A stretch of DNA of 64,000 nt from JAWKWH01 sp963669285 (GTDB lineage Bacteria > Pseudomonadota > Alphaproteobacteria > Rhizobiales > Rhizobiaceae). The notes below the pieces were generated by a model. The model made no database searches. It was not told the origin of the DNA and saw nothing but the letters and a program-made list of their open reading frames with translations. Both the position numbers and the translations under genes were made by a program. Every line of letters starts with the position of its first letter. Position 1 is the first letter of the stretch. This document shows, piece by piece, positions 7,754 to 17,157 of the stretch. The DNA is taken from assembly GCA_963669285.2 (NCBI GenBank), contig CAXXSI010000002.1, forward strand, positions 124,001 to 188,000, written 5' to 3'.

Positions 7754-8604
7754 CAGCTTCCGTCCGCCGCTTTGCCGGTTGCAGGAAACTGAAAATCCGC
7801 CCAGGCCGGTATCGACAATTCCACCTCGACATCGCCGGCCATGATCGGCTGACCGGCATCGATCGCCTGCGCGGCCCGGTCGATACGCACAATGGCAAGT
7901 CCGTCATCTCCCGCCGTCGATCCGAGCGTCCCGATCTCGCGGTCGCCGGCCGTGATCGGCGATCCCGTCGCCGGCAGTTCTGCCGATCCTTGCACGATGA
8001 GCAGACGCCGCCGGGCGGTGCCGCGATGCTGCATGCGCGAGACGACTTCCTGTCCGACGAAACATCCCTTCTTGAACGACACGCCACCGTTGTGGTCGAG
8101 CAGCACATCGTGCGGGAATGCTTCGCCCAGCGGATAGTCATCACCGCTTTCGCCGACACCGAATGCGATGCGGTGAGCATGCCAGTCGGCCGCGGCCGCA
8201 TCGGCTTCCGGTGCGGACTGCCCGTAGACCCTGACGGTGTCGCCGGATGGGAAACGCCGGTCGTTCAATGCACTTGAAGGCGCTGAATCAGCGTCCCATG
8301 AAACCGACACATCGGCTTGATCCAGTTGTGAAATTTCGACTTTTGCCCGCAGGCGATACAGCATCAGCCGCTTGATGAAATCGCCAACCACATCCTTGCG
8401 GAAGTCGAGGTGGAACCCGCCGTTGGCATTGGAGATCAGGAAGTCGAACAGGATTTTCCCCTGCGGTGTCAGCAGCGTGCCGGGCATGATTTCGCCGTCC
8501 TGCAACCCGTCGAGATCGGTGGTGATCAGGTTCTGCAGAAAATGCCGCGCGTCGTCGCCGTGTACGCTCACGATGGCCCGGTCATCCAGTTTGGCGGTTG
8601 GCAT
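7753..8604 (-). CDS. ygfZ: Folate-binding protein YgfZ (GcvT-like)
   Basis: Tetrahydrofolate-binding protein that assists maturation or repair of certain iron-sulfur enzymes. The 283 residues contain the family signature with its conserved Cys, KKGCFVGQEVVSRMQHRG, and the N-terminal FLQNLITTDL. ATG 8604 was chosen because AAGGGA lies upstream and the protein starts MPTAKLDDRAIVSVHG; the longer open frame to 8709 would run into the divergent dihydroorotase gene. Forms a two-gene operon with the HD hydrolase. Confidence 0.9.
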   Translation of the reverse strand: MPTAKLDDRAIVSVHGDDARHFLQNLITTDLDGLQDGEIMPGTLLTPQGKILFDFLISNANGGFHLDFRKDVVGDFIKRLMLYRLRAKVEISQLDQADVSVSWDADSAPSSALNDRRFPSGDTVRVYGQSAPEADAAAADWHAHRIAFGVGESGDDYPLGEAFPHDVLLDHNGGVSFKKGCFVGQEVVSRMQHRGTARRRLLIVQGSAELPATGSPITAGDREIGTLGSTAGDDGLAIVRIDRAAQAIDAGQPIMAGDVEVELSIPAWADFQFPATGKAADGS

Positions 8605-8696
8605 TATTTTGAATCCCTTGCGTTGCAGCCCGCCATTACGTAAGCCGCGCAGGCAGGTCCGGCAAGTGTGGCAAGGCGATTGAGAGGCGAACAGCG

Positions 8697-10034
8697 ATGA
8701 TGCAAGCATTCGACCTGGTTTTGAAGGGCGGAACGGTGGTCAATCATGACGGCACAGCGTGCCGCGATATCGGCGTCAGCGCAGGCCGCATCGCCGAAAT
8801 CGGCAATCTTGCCACAGCCTCTGCCGGCGAGGTGATCGACTGTACCGGCCTGCACGTGCTGCCCGGGGTGATCGACAGCCAGGTTCACTTTCGCGAGCCC
8901 GGGCTGGAGCACAAGGAAGATCTGGAGACCGGCTCGCGCGCTGCCGTGCTCGGCGGCGTGACCACGGTGTTCGAGATGCCCAACACCAAACCGCTGACGA
9001 CCTCTGAAGCCGCCCTTGCCGACAAGGTGTCGCGCGCCACCGGACGCATGTGCTGCGACTTCGCCTTCTGGGTCGGTGGAACCCGTGAAAACGCTCGCGA
9101 CATCGGCGAGCTGGAGCGCCTTCCCGCAGCCGCCGGAATCAAGGTGTTCATGGGTTCATCCACCGGTGATCTGCTGGTCGAGGACGATAGCGGCGTTGCA
9201 TCGATCCTTGCCAATACCAGGCGCCGCGCCGCCTTTCATTCCGAAGACGAATTCCGCCTGCGCGAGCGCGAGCATCTGAGGGTTCCAGGCGATCCCTCGT
9301 CCCATCCGGTATGGCGTGACGAGACTGCGGCGCTGCAGTGCACCGAACGGCTGGTGCGCATCGCCCGCCAGACCCGTGCGCGCATCCATGTCCTGCACAT
9401 TTCGACCGCCGAGGAGATCGGCTACCTGCAACAGCACAAGGATGTCGCCACCTGCGAGGCGACGCCGCATCATCTCACCCTGTCGGCGGCCGAATATGCC
9501 ACGCTCGGCAATCTGATCCAGATGAACCCGCCGGTGCGCGACGCACATCATCGTGAAGGCATTTGGCGCGGCATCGCCCAGGGCGTCGTCGACGTGCTCG
9601 GATCGGACCACGCGCCGCACACGCTGGAAGAAAAGCAACAGCCATATCCGGCCTCGCCCTCAGGCATGACCGGCGTGCAGACTCTGGTCCCGATCATGCT
9701 CGATCATGTCAATGCCGGACGATTGACGCTCGAGCGCTTCGTCGACCTGACCAGCAACGGCCCGCAGCGCCTGTTCTCCATCGCCGGCAAGGGCCGCATT
9801 GCCGCCGGTTACGACGCCGACTTCACCATTGTCGACATGAAGCGCCGCGAGACCATTACCAACGAGCAGGCCGGCTCGAAGGCCGGCTGGACGCCTTACC
9901 ACGACCGCCAGGTGACCGGCTGGCCGGTCGGCACGATTATCCGCGGCAGCCGCGTCATGTGGAATGGCGAGATCGTCAATGCGGGGCAGGGTGCCCCGGT
10001 GCGGTTTTCCGAAGCGCTTCCCGTCAAGTCATGA
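8697..10034 (+). CDS. pyrC: Dihydroorotase (amidohydrolase superfamily)
   Basis: Cyclises carbamoyl aspartate to dihydroorotate in pyrimidine synthesis, or acts as a close amidohydrolase relative. 445 residues. The first metal motif reads DSQVHFREPG instead of the usual D-x-H-V-H, so the first histidine is Gln, a variant I recall from a proteobacterial subgroup. The other ligands are present: the carboxylated lysine in IKVFMGSSTG, the histidine in AAFHSED, IHVLHISTAEE, and the aspartate in GSDHAPHT. GAGAGG precedes the start; a second ATG follows immediately at 8700. Overlaps the next gene by 4 bases. Confidence 0.85.
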   Translation: MMQAFDLVLKGGTVVNHDGTACRDIGVSAGRIAEIGNLATASAGEVIDCTGLHVLPGVIDSQVHFREPGLEHKEDLETGSRAAVLGGVTTVFEMPNTKPLTTSEAALADKVSRATGRMCCDFAFWVGGTRENARDIGELERLPAAAGIKVFMGSSTGDLLVEDDSGVASILANTRRRAAFHSEDEFRLREREHLRVPGDPSSHPVWRDETAALQCTERLVRIARQTRARIHVLHISTAEEIGYLQQHKDVATCEATPHHLTLSAAEYATLGNLIQMNPPVRDAHHREGIWRGIAQGVVDVLGSDHAPHTLEEKQQPYPASPSGMTGVQTLVPIMLDHVNAGRLTLERFVDLTSNGPQRLFSIAGKGRIAAGYDADFTIVDMKRRETITNEQAGSKAGWTPYHDRQVTGWPVGTIIRGSRVMWNGEIVNAGQGAPVRFSEALPVKS

Positions 10035-10684
10035 CAGAAGTCACGCTCATCCGGCATGGTCAGGCGCAAACCGGAGCGAAGGACGAAAAGAGCTATGATC
10101 GGCTCAGTGATCTGGGGCACGAACAAGCGGCTTGGTTGGGAGAGTATATTCAACAATCGCTGCCATTTGATCTGGTTATTTCAGGGGCGCTGACCCGGCA
10201 GATTGAAACTGTCCAATCGATGAAGCTGAATCAGATTCCACATCGGATAGACGACCGATTGAACGAACTTGATTATTTTGGGCTCAGCAAAAGCTTGCAC
10301 AATTCCCACGGTGTGCCGTTTCCGGAGGATCCGGTGTCTTTTGCAGCGCACGTTCCGCAAATTCTCGGCGTATGGCAACAGGGAAAAATCGATCCGGGGT
10401 TGGAAACCTATGATTCTTTTCACCACCGGATTGTCGGTGCGCTGAAGGATGCCGTCCGGCAGGACGGCCGCGTACTCCTTGCAACATCAACTGGCGTTAT
10501 TGCTACCTTGGCGGCGATTTCACTGGGATTGGATGCGGGTTCCAAGGGGAAGCTTTTCTTGAGTGTCGCTCACACGTCGATACACAAGTTCGAATTGCGC
10601 GGCGATGAATTGCATTTGATCCAGTTTGGAGCGACACCCCATTTGGACCGACCCGATCGGGCTCATGCCAGGTCGCTCATTTAG
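10031..10684 (+). CDS. Histidine phosphatase family protein
   Basis: 217 residues, branch of the phosphoglycerate mutase / SixA superfamily. The catalytic RHG motif is in TLIRHGQAQTG, with a second conserved arginine in ISGALTRQIETVQSM and an acidic residue in LNELDYFG. The late catalytic His normally found in a GH motif is replaced by ATSTGVIATL, so activity is uncertain. The start overlaps the dihydroorotase stop (ATGA). The TAG stop lies inside a TTAGAGC repeat end, so the C-terminus may have been set by insertion of that repeat. Confidence 0.75.
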   Translation: MTEVTLIRHGQAQTGAKDEKSYDRLSDLGHEQAAWLGEYIQQSLPFDLVISGALTRQIETVQSMKLNQIPHRIDDRLNELDYFGLSKSLHNSHGVPFPEDPVSFAAHVPQILGVWQQGKIDPGLETYDSFHHRIVGALKDAVRQDGRVLLATSTGVIATLAAISLGLDAGSKGKLFLSVAHTSIHKFELRGDELHLIQFGATPHLDRPDRAHARSLI

Positions 10685-10695
10685 AGCGTGTCCGG
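10681..10695. repeat. Solo end of the TTAGAGC intergenic repeat
   Basis: TTAGAGCGTGTCCGG matches 14 of 15 bases of the right end of the inverted-repeat element at 44717-45029 (read outward). No partner arm is seen in the next 240 bases. It supplies the stop codon of the phosphatase gene. Confidence 0.4.
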
Positions 10696-10933
10696 TTCGA
10701 AGGGTTGCATACTGGAATAATATTTCATTGGCTTGTCTTCCCTGTACCGGCCGGTGGCCGCGTCCAAACCAACGGGTGTAACCACAAATTCCTTGTTGGT
10801 TGGCGGCGGTTTTTTTTACATTAATGGTTTTTTCAAATTAAACTCGTAAGTTGTAGTCAATCTCGGCGGTTGCACGAATCGACGTGAGAACGCAACATCT
10901 GGTTGTTGCAAGTGTGGAAATGGGAAGTTGATC

Positions 10934-13900
10934 ATGACGCGTTTGATGCGGCGTGCCTGCTTGTGCGGGCGGGCGGGGCGATTCAATGAAACTGCGGCAA
11001 TAACCGCTTCAACGATCGCAGACCGTGTCCTCGGGCGTATTCTGTTTGTGCTTTTTTTCAATCTGCTTTTGATGGCGCAACCCTCCGTTCTGTATGCGCA
11101 AACGGTCAAGGACATTAAGGTTGGCGACGTTCCGTACAAGGTCCTGATATTCAAAGGCAACCGCGCGTGGGTAGCGCCTGCCAACGTAAAAGAGGTCGAA
11201 TATCTGATCGTTGGCGGTGGTGGCGGCGGTGATGAAGGCGGCGGCGGTGGCGGTGGCTTCCGTGAGGGGGAGACGACGGTGACGCCTGGCACCACTTACC
11301 AGATTTGGGTTGGCGTCGGTGGTCCGCCAGGCAAAAATGGCCAGGACAGCAGCGCATTGGGCATAGTCGCCAAAGGCGGCGGTGGCGGCGGCGGTGAGCG
11401 AGGGGGAAGGACATCGTACAAAGGAGGCGATGGCGGCTCGGGTGGAGGCGCAACCGCCAACGGAACCGGGGGGAGACATGTCGGAAAAGGAACTCCGCGG
11501 CAAGGCCACGATGGCGGAGTTTCGGGACGCTCGGAATGGGGCGGCGGCGGCGGCGGCGGCGGCGCCGGCGGGCCGGGCAAGAAGGTAACTGGCAGTGTTA
11601 GTAGATATGTCGGCCGCGGCGGCAATGGTGGCGACGGAAAAAGCTCGTCTATCACAGGCCAGCAAAAATTTTATGCCGGCGGTGGCGGCGGCGGTGCAAA
11701 CATCGGCACCAAAGCCGACGGACAATTTACTAATGCCGGTGGCGTAGGCGGCTCTGGCGGCGGCGGACGTGGCGCCAGAAACGATAGGGGAACCGGTGAC
11801 AATGGCAATCCCAATACCGGCGGCGGCGGCGGCGGCTCGGAAGTGCAAGGTAATGGCTCCAAAGGAGGCTCCGGCATTGTCATAATAAGATACGTAGCGA
11901 CACCCAAGATCGCGGTGACATCCTCGGAGAGCGGTGGGCTTACCGATGGCCGCACCGATGATCAAGGGGAAGAGCCGGCAGGCACGGCCAAGACCGTGAC
12001 CTACACGGTCACGAACAGCGGCACTGCCAACCTGGCACTCGATACGGCGACGGCGACCGGCACCCCCGACAATGTCAAGGACGTCACGATCACCGACCCG
12101 GTCAAGACGACGCTTGTGCCCGGCGAAGAGACGAGGTTCACGGTCAGCTACACGCCTGAGTATGCCGGAGCATTCTCGTTCGGCCTGACAATCGGCAACA
12201 ACAGCACCAATGCGAAACCGTTCGACTTCACCGTCAGGGGCAAGGCAACGGGCAATCCCGAGATCAAGGTGGAGTTGAAGAACGGCACCGAAGTAAACCA
12301 TGGCGGCGCCCATGCGCGGGGACGCAAACCTGCCGGCACGGCCGAGACCGTGCAATACACGGTCAGGAATATCGGCACTGCCAACCTGACGCTTAAAGAT
12401 GTGACCTCGGACAAACTCAGCAATGTCAAGGCCGTCACGATCACCGGCCCCAAAAAGAAAAAGCTTGCCCGGAATGAGACAGCGACGTTCACGGTCAGCT
12501 ACACGCCTGAGTATGACGGAGCGTTCTCCTTCATCCTGGGAATCCCCAACAATGACGCCGACAAAAATCCGTTCAACTTCACCGTCAGCGGCAGGGCAAC
12601 GGGCGATCCCGTGATCGTGGTGGCGTCGAAGAAGACCGGCGCCACCATTGCCGATGGCGGCAAGGATGTGCAGGCGGCCAGCGTGGCGGCGGGTCAGGCT
12701 ACGCCCCCTGATCTACAGGGTCAGGAACACCGGTCTGGCCGAGCTGACGCTTCAGGATGTGACCGTGCCCCCGGACAGCAAAGATAATATCAAGGCCGTC
12801 ACCATCACCGGCCCCAAAAAGAAAAAGCTTGCGCCCGGCCAGGAGACGGAGTTCACGGTCAGCTACACCCCGACGATTGCCGGAACCTTCGCCTTCGGGC
12901 TGACATTCGGCAACAACGACCTCGACAAAAATCCGTTCAACTTCACCGTCAGCGGCAAGGCAACGGGCGATCCCGTGATCGTGGTGGAATTGCTAAACCG
13001 CACCGAAGTAAACCATGGCGGCACCGATGCGCAGGGACGCAAACCTGCGGGGCAGGCCGTGACCGTGATCTACAGGGTCAGGAACACCGGTCTTGCCGAG
13101 CTGACGCTTCAGGATGTGACCGTGATTCCGGACACCAAGGATAATATCAAGGCTCTCACGATCACCAACCCGGACCCGAAAAAGTTGCCGCTTGCACCGG
13201 GCCAGGAGACGACGTTTCACGGTCAGCTACACGCCTGACAAGGATGGCCCGTTCTCCTTCAGGCTGAATCTCCCCAACAACTCCACCAATGCGAAACCGT
13301 TCAACTTCACCGTCAGGGGCGTGGGGACCGCCGATCCGGTCATCACCGTGCCGGCCGACATCACGGTCAACACCGATCCGGGCAAACCGACAGCCAGGGT
13401 TTTCTTCACCGGCAAGCGTGCGGCGAAAGCCACCGACCATGACGGCATCAAGTCGCTGACCTACAGCCCGGCCTCAGGCCACGACTTCCCGACCGGCGCT
13501 CCCACGAAAGTGACCGTGACGGCCACCGACGAAACCGGCAAAAGCTCCCAGGCCTCCTTCACGGTGACGGTGATCGACAAGGAAAAGCCCAAATTCACTT
13601 TCTTCCCTGACGATATCACGATCGAGGTGGATTACCCGCTCAAAGGCGCGGTGGCGACATGGAAGGAACCGGTAGCCGCTGACAATGTCGATGAAACGGT
13701 CACCCCTGAATGGGTCTCTTCGGCGCCGGCAAAAAATCTGAAGAACGGCGATGAATTCCCGCTCGGCGCCACCACGGTGACCTACGAGGCGCGTGATGCC
13801 GCCGACAATCCGCTCAAGCGTTCCTTCACGGTCAGCGTCAACCAGATCCCGCCCGGCTCGGTGACCTTTGTTGTCAACGCCGCCGTCGACGGCGCCTTCC

Positions 13901-15402
13901 CGTTCACCTCGGCCGAGCCGGCGCTCAATGTCACCGTCAACGCCAGGGACGGCAGCGGAAAATCGGATGTGATCAAATTGCGCCCGGGCTCCTATGACGT
14001 GTCCTTTGCTGCACCGGACGGCTTCGGCATCACCTCTGCGGTCTGCTCGCCCGACAACAGCAAACTCGACGCCGGGACGAAGAAAGGCACGATCGTGCTG
14101 GCCTCCGGCGTTGCCGTGACCTGCACCATCGATGCGCTCGATTCGCGCGGCATCACCAGCGGCCGGATCGGCAGCTTCATGCAGGCGCGTTCCGAACTCA
14201 TCCTCGCCAACCAGCCCGACCTGGAACGCCGGCTCGACCGGCTTAACGGGCGCATGGGGCGCGCGACCTCGATTTCCGGTTTCGGCCTGTCGCTGAGCCA
14301 TCCCGCCCTGCCGTTCAGCGCCCGGCTGGGGCGCGACAAGGGCTCATTTGCCTGGAGCCTGCGAAACACCCACGCGCAATCGGGCAAGGCTGCATTGAAC
14401 GCCGATCTTGGCGCCATTGCCGGCGCGCTAGGTATTCCGCGTTCCGACGACACGGCGGGCGGGCACAATGCCGGTGCTCCGGTCGCCAATTGGAAACGGT
14501 CCGGTGGCTCGGCGTCCGGCTCAGGTAAAGGCAAAGGCGGCGCTTCGAACGGCGTGCTGGCGCTGGGCCCGACAAGCCGTGACATCTCCACTGGCGGCGA
14601 TCCTGAAGCAGATTCCGCCGCCGATCCGATGGCGCGGCGCTTCGATGTGTGGGCGCAGGGCACCTATGCGGCGTTTTCCGCTTCCGGCGGCAAGGGACGC
14701 TTCGCCATCGTCCATGCCGGCGCCGACTATCTGGTCAATCCGAACCTGCTGATCGGCCTCGGCCTGCAGGCCGACTGGACCACCATGGACGCCTCCAAAG
14801 GCGCGCAGGTCAAGGGCTACGGCTTCATGGTCGGCCCCTATGCCACCGCCCGGCTGGCCGACGGCTTCTATGCCGATGCGCGCATCGCCTGGGGCCGCTC
14901 GTTCAACAAGATAAGCCCGTTCGGCACCTACACCGATCCGTTCCGCGCCGAACGCTGGCTCGGTTCGGCGGCGCTGATCGGCGAGACCAGCTGGAACATG
15001 CTGACCATCCGGCCGGAACTGCGGCTGTCCTGGTTCCGCGAGCGCTCAAAGGCCTATGTCGATACGCTCGGCGTCGCCATTCCGGCGGTCAAGGTGGAGA
15101 CCGGCACGCTGGAGTTCGGCCCGACGTTTACGCTGAAACCCTTCGAGATCGGCAGCGGCCTGTTGCTCACCCCGCATCTGACGGTCGAAGGCATCTGGAC
15201 ATTCGCCCAGACCAACACCGCCACCACCGTGTCGCAACAGCCGGGTCTGGGTGAGACCGGCGTGCGCGGCCGCGTCGAGGCGGGATTGAACCTCGCCGAC
15301 GACAACGGCACAAGCGTCAATGCCTCCGCCTTCTATGACGGGCTCGGCAATGCAGACTTCAAGGCATGGGGCGCAAAACTGTCTGTCCACGTATCGTTTT
15401 AG
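10934..15402 (+). CDS. Giant glycine-rich autotransporter with anchor-D repeats and HYR domains (two frameshifts)
   Basis: Type V secreted surface protein of 1488 residues once two single-base insertions are removed (CCCCC at 12704-12708, TTT at 13215-13217). Order: extended signal peptide ending near VLYAQ; glycine-rich domain with poly-Gly runs, closing with GGSGIVIIRY; four repeats of about 119 residues of the choice-of-anchor D type (FTVSYTPEYAGAFSF...NPFNFTVSGKATG); two HYR-like domains; a small beta domain; a Gly/Ser-rich linker; and a C-terminal 12-strand-type autotransporter barrel from about 14640, ending in phenylalanine. ATG 10934 follows GGGAAG. Likely an adhesin or surface matrix protein; ligand unknown. 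Monocistronic. Confidence 0.85.
11903..13330 (+). repeat. Four tandem repeats of about 357 bp within the autotransporter
   Basis: The unit of about 119 codons recurs four times. Repeats 3 and 4 share almost identical DNA (for example tctacagggtcaggaacacc at both 12713 and 13070), and repeats 2 and 4 share the stretch gtaaaccatggcgg. This indicates recent duplication or gene conversion. Both frameshifts of the gene fall in this array. Confidence 0.75.
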
Positions 15403-15492
15403 GGTTCTTCTGATCAGACAGGAACCCAACTGGTTTGATGATATCCGGTTTCAGCAAGGCGAGGAGCAAATGCGGAGCCGGGATCGGTGGTC

Positions 15493-16260
15493 TCAATCCC
15501 CAGCAACAAAAAAGGCCCACTGGCCTTCCGGCGTGATGCCGGCGCGATAGAAATTATAGCCGCCGAACAGTTTCATGTCCTCATAGTCGCCGGCCGTGAC
15601 AATGCGAAACAGCTCCACCCGCTGCCGCGGATCGAGCTTGTCGAGGGAGTAGGCGAAGAAATAGGGCCAGACATAAAGCTCGTGCGGCGTTCCCTCATCC
15701 ATGTGGACAAATCCTGCTTCCAGCACTTCCTCCAGGATCGCCAGGATTTCATGCCCTTCGCCGTCGCCGGATATCTCGCGAAGAAAATTCACCGGATCGC
15801 CCTCAAGTCCGCCGAGAGACAATTGCGTGATGTTGGCGCCGGATCCGATCAGCGGACGCAGCGCCTCGATGTCACCCGATGCACAGGCCTCCAGTATCAG
15901 TTCGCGCATCCGCCGTGCCGGGGCCGGCAGGAGGTTGAGGTCGGTCAGGATTTCCGGATCGGGCAGGTCCGATTCCATCGTTTCCGGTTCTTCGGAAACA
16001 TCCGGTGGTTGGTCTTCCGCGCCCGGTTGGCTGGCGTCGCCGTCAATGATTGCCGGTTCGTCCGGCAGTGGAATCTCTGGTGCAGCGCTGTCCAGATCGT
16101 TCGGTTTGCCGGTTTCAACTGGCGGCAGGTCTTGGCGCTTGATCTCGCTTAATGCCAGTGACGGAGCGGGTTCACCGACAACCATTGCCAGCAATAACAC
16201 CGTTGCAAACGCCACCGACGTCCGTGTCATTAAATCCGAATTGAAAAATTGTCCCGGCAT
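15493..16260 (-). CDS. Conserved hypothetical secreted protein
   Basis: About 255 residues with a signal sequence (TSVAFATVLLLAMVVGEP), then an acidic proline-rich linker (about 60-110), then a folded domain starting LPAPARRMRELILEACASGDIEALRPLIGSG, which resembles the start of an ankyrin-like helix pair, and ending with GGYNFYRAGITPEGQWAFFVAGD. ATG 16260 is preferred because GGAAGAAC precedes it; ATG 16230 and the upstream start at 16293 are alternatives. The fold is typical of a rhizobial conserved hypothetical family; I do not know a function. Confidence 0.65.
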   Translation of the reverse strand: MPGQFFNSDLMTRTSVAFATVLLLAMVVGEPAPSLALSEIKRQDLPPVETGKPNDLDSAAPEIPLPDEPAIIDGDASQPGAEDQPPDVSEEPETMESDLPDPEILTDLNLLPAPARRMRELILEACASGDIEALRPLIGSGANITQLSLGGLEGDPVNFLREISGDGEGHEILAILEEVLEAGFVHMDEGTPHELYVWPYFFAYSLDKLDPRQRVELFRIVTAGDYEDMKLFGGYNFYRAGITPEGQWAFFVAGD

Positions 16261-16305
16261 TGTTCTTCCGCTCCGGCGGAAGTAAGCAATCAATCTGCCG
16301 TCACG

Positions 16306-16638
16306 TCAATGCCAGCTTTGGTCTGGCTCGAACTCGCCGGCAATGATCCTCTCGCGAATCCTGTCAATCAGCACAAGCGCGGTCTCCTCGCTGCAGGTCC
16401 GCAACAATTCGCTGAACGCTGTGGACAGCGCTGCATCTGCAAGGATTTCCGGTTCGATACCCGAAGACAGGCCTTCCGCCCAGGTCTCGGTCTGGCTCTC
16501 GATGGCCGACAATCGTTTTTCTTCGCGAATCATCGCGTCGATATCGGCAAGTTCCTGCATATCCATTCCCAAACCCGTCGTATCCCTTGTTGCCGCCTGT
16601 CTGGCGACCGCCCCATTTGCCCGCGTGCTGCGGAGCAT
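16306..16638 (-). CDS. Hypothetical protein
   Basis: About 110 residues, mainly polar and helical (ELADIDAMIREEKRLSAIESQTETWAEG), no signal peptide or membrane segment. ATG 16638 has GGGA six bases upstream; a GTG at 16665 is an alternative start. Not recognised. A TTAA-N7-TTAA sequence (CtrA-like) lies about 64 bases upstream of the start. Confidence 0.5.
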   Translation of the reverse strand: MLRSTRANGAVARQAATRDTTGLGMDMQELADIDAMIREEKRLSAIESQTETWAEGLSSGIEPEILADAALSTAFSELLRTCSEETALVLIDRIRERIIAGEFEPDQSWH

Positions 16639-16701
16639 CACTTGTCCCGTGTGCCGGTTTAGCACATTGCGACCACCTTCGCTCGTCGCGTCAGCGGAAG
16701 T

Positions 16702-16716
16702 TTAAATTATTGTTAA
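16702..16716 (-). promoter_or_regulatory. CtrA-like binding site
   Basis: TTAA (16702-16705), seven bases, TTAA (16713-16716): the exact CtrA half-site spacing. It overlaps the stop codon of the TIGR02301-type gene and lies upstream of the hypothetical gene that starts at 16638. Confidence 0.35.
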
Positions 16717-17093
16717 TTGCCGTAGCGGACGGCAACCTCCTTCGTCAATGTTTCGCCTTCCTTCATATATCTGGAAATGGCCTCGGTCGCCGATTCCGTG
16801 CAGCTTTTGTAGATGCTGGAAAAGCTTCGGTAACCGCGATTGAAACGGGCGATCATTCGTGCCCGTCTTACCGGCTCCGGGTTCTCGGTCGCCAGCAATG
16901 TCTCCATCTGATCCCTCCAGCCGCCATCTTCTTCGCCGCACAGGCTGCGCAGATAGTGGATGGAGCCGAGGATCTCGGACAGTCGCAACAACTGCTTCTC
17001 ATAGGGCACGGTTTCGGCGCGGACGGGCCCGGCGGCCGCCAGGACGACCGCCAATATTGGCAATGAGATCAATGATCCACGCAGAATGTTCAT
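16713..17093 (-). CDS. TIGR02301-like secreted protein
   Basis: 126 residues with a clear signal peptide (ISLPILAVVLAAAGPVRAE, cleavage after ARA or AE). The mature part PYEKQLLRLSEILGSIHYLR, then SLCGEEDGGWRDQMETLL, then ARFNRGYRSFSSIYKSCTESA matches a small Rhizobiales-specific conserved family (TIGR02301) with two conserved cysteines, probably disulfide-linked in the periplasm. Function unknown. In relatives this gene sits beside a Nudix gene, and here one is 1.1 kb away. Confidence 0.7.
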   Translation of the reverse strand: MNILRGSLISLPILAVVLAAAGPVRAETVPYEKQLLRLSEILGSIHYLRSLCGEEDGGWRDQMETLLATENPEPVRRARMIARFNRGYRSFSSIYKSCTESATEAISRYMKEGETLTKEVAVRYGN

Positions 17094-17157
17094 TAGTTAT
17101 CCATGGATCAGGAATACGGCACAGGCAAGACGCAAGCGTCCCATTTCAGCCAGTGAA

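Noticed and set aside
7122..8201. A 359-codon minus-strand frame over the HD hydrolase and ygfZ
   Set aside because: It is a shifted frame of both real genes, Arg-rich and without motifs.
11009..12355. A 448-codon open frame antisense to the autotransporter
   Set aside because: Its Ala/Arg-rich translation is the complement of glycine-rich and repeat codons; no start signal or recognisable domain.
12301..13330. The near-identical repeats could be taken for a CRISPR-like or IS-related array
   Set aside because: They are in-frame coding repeats of about 119 residues in one protein, with no spacers or terminal repeats.
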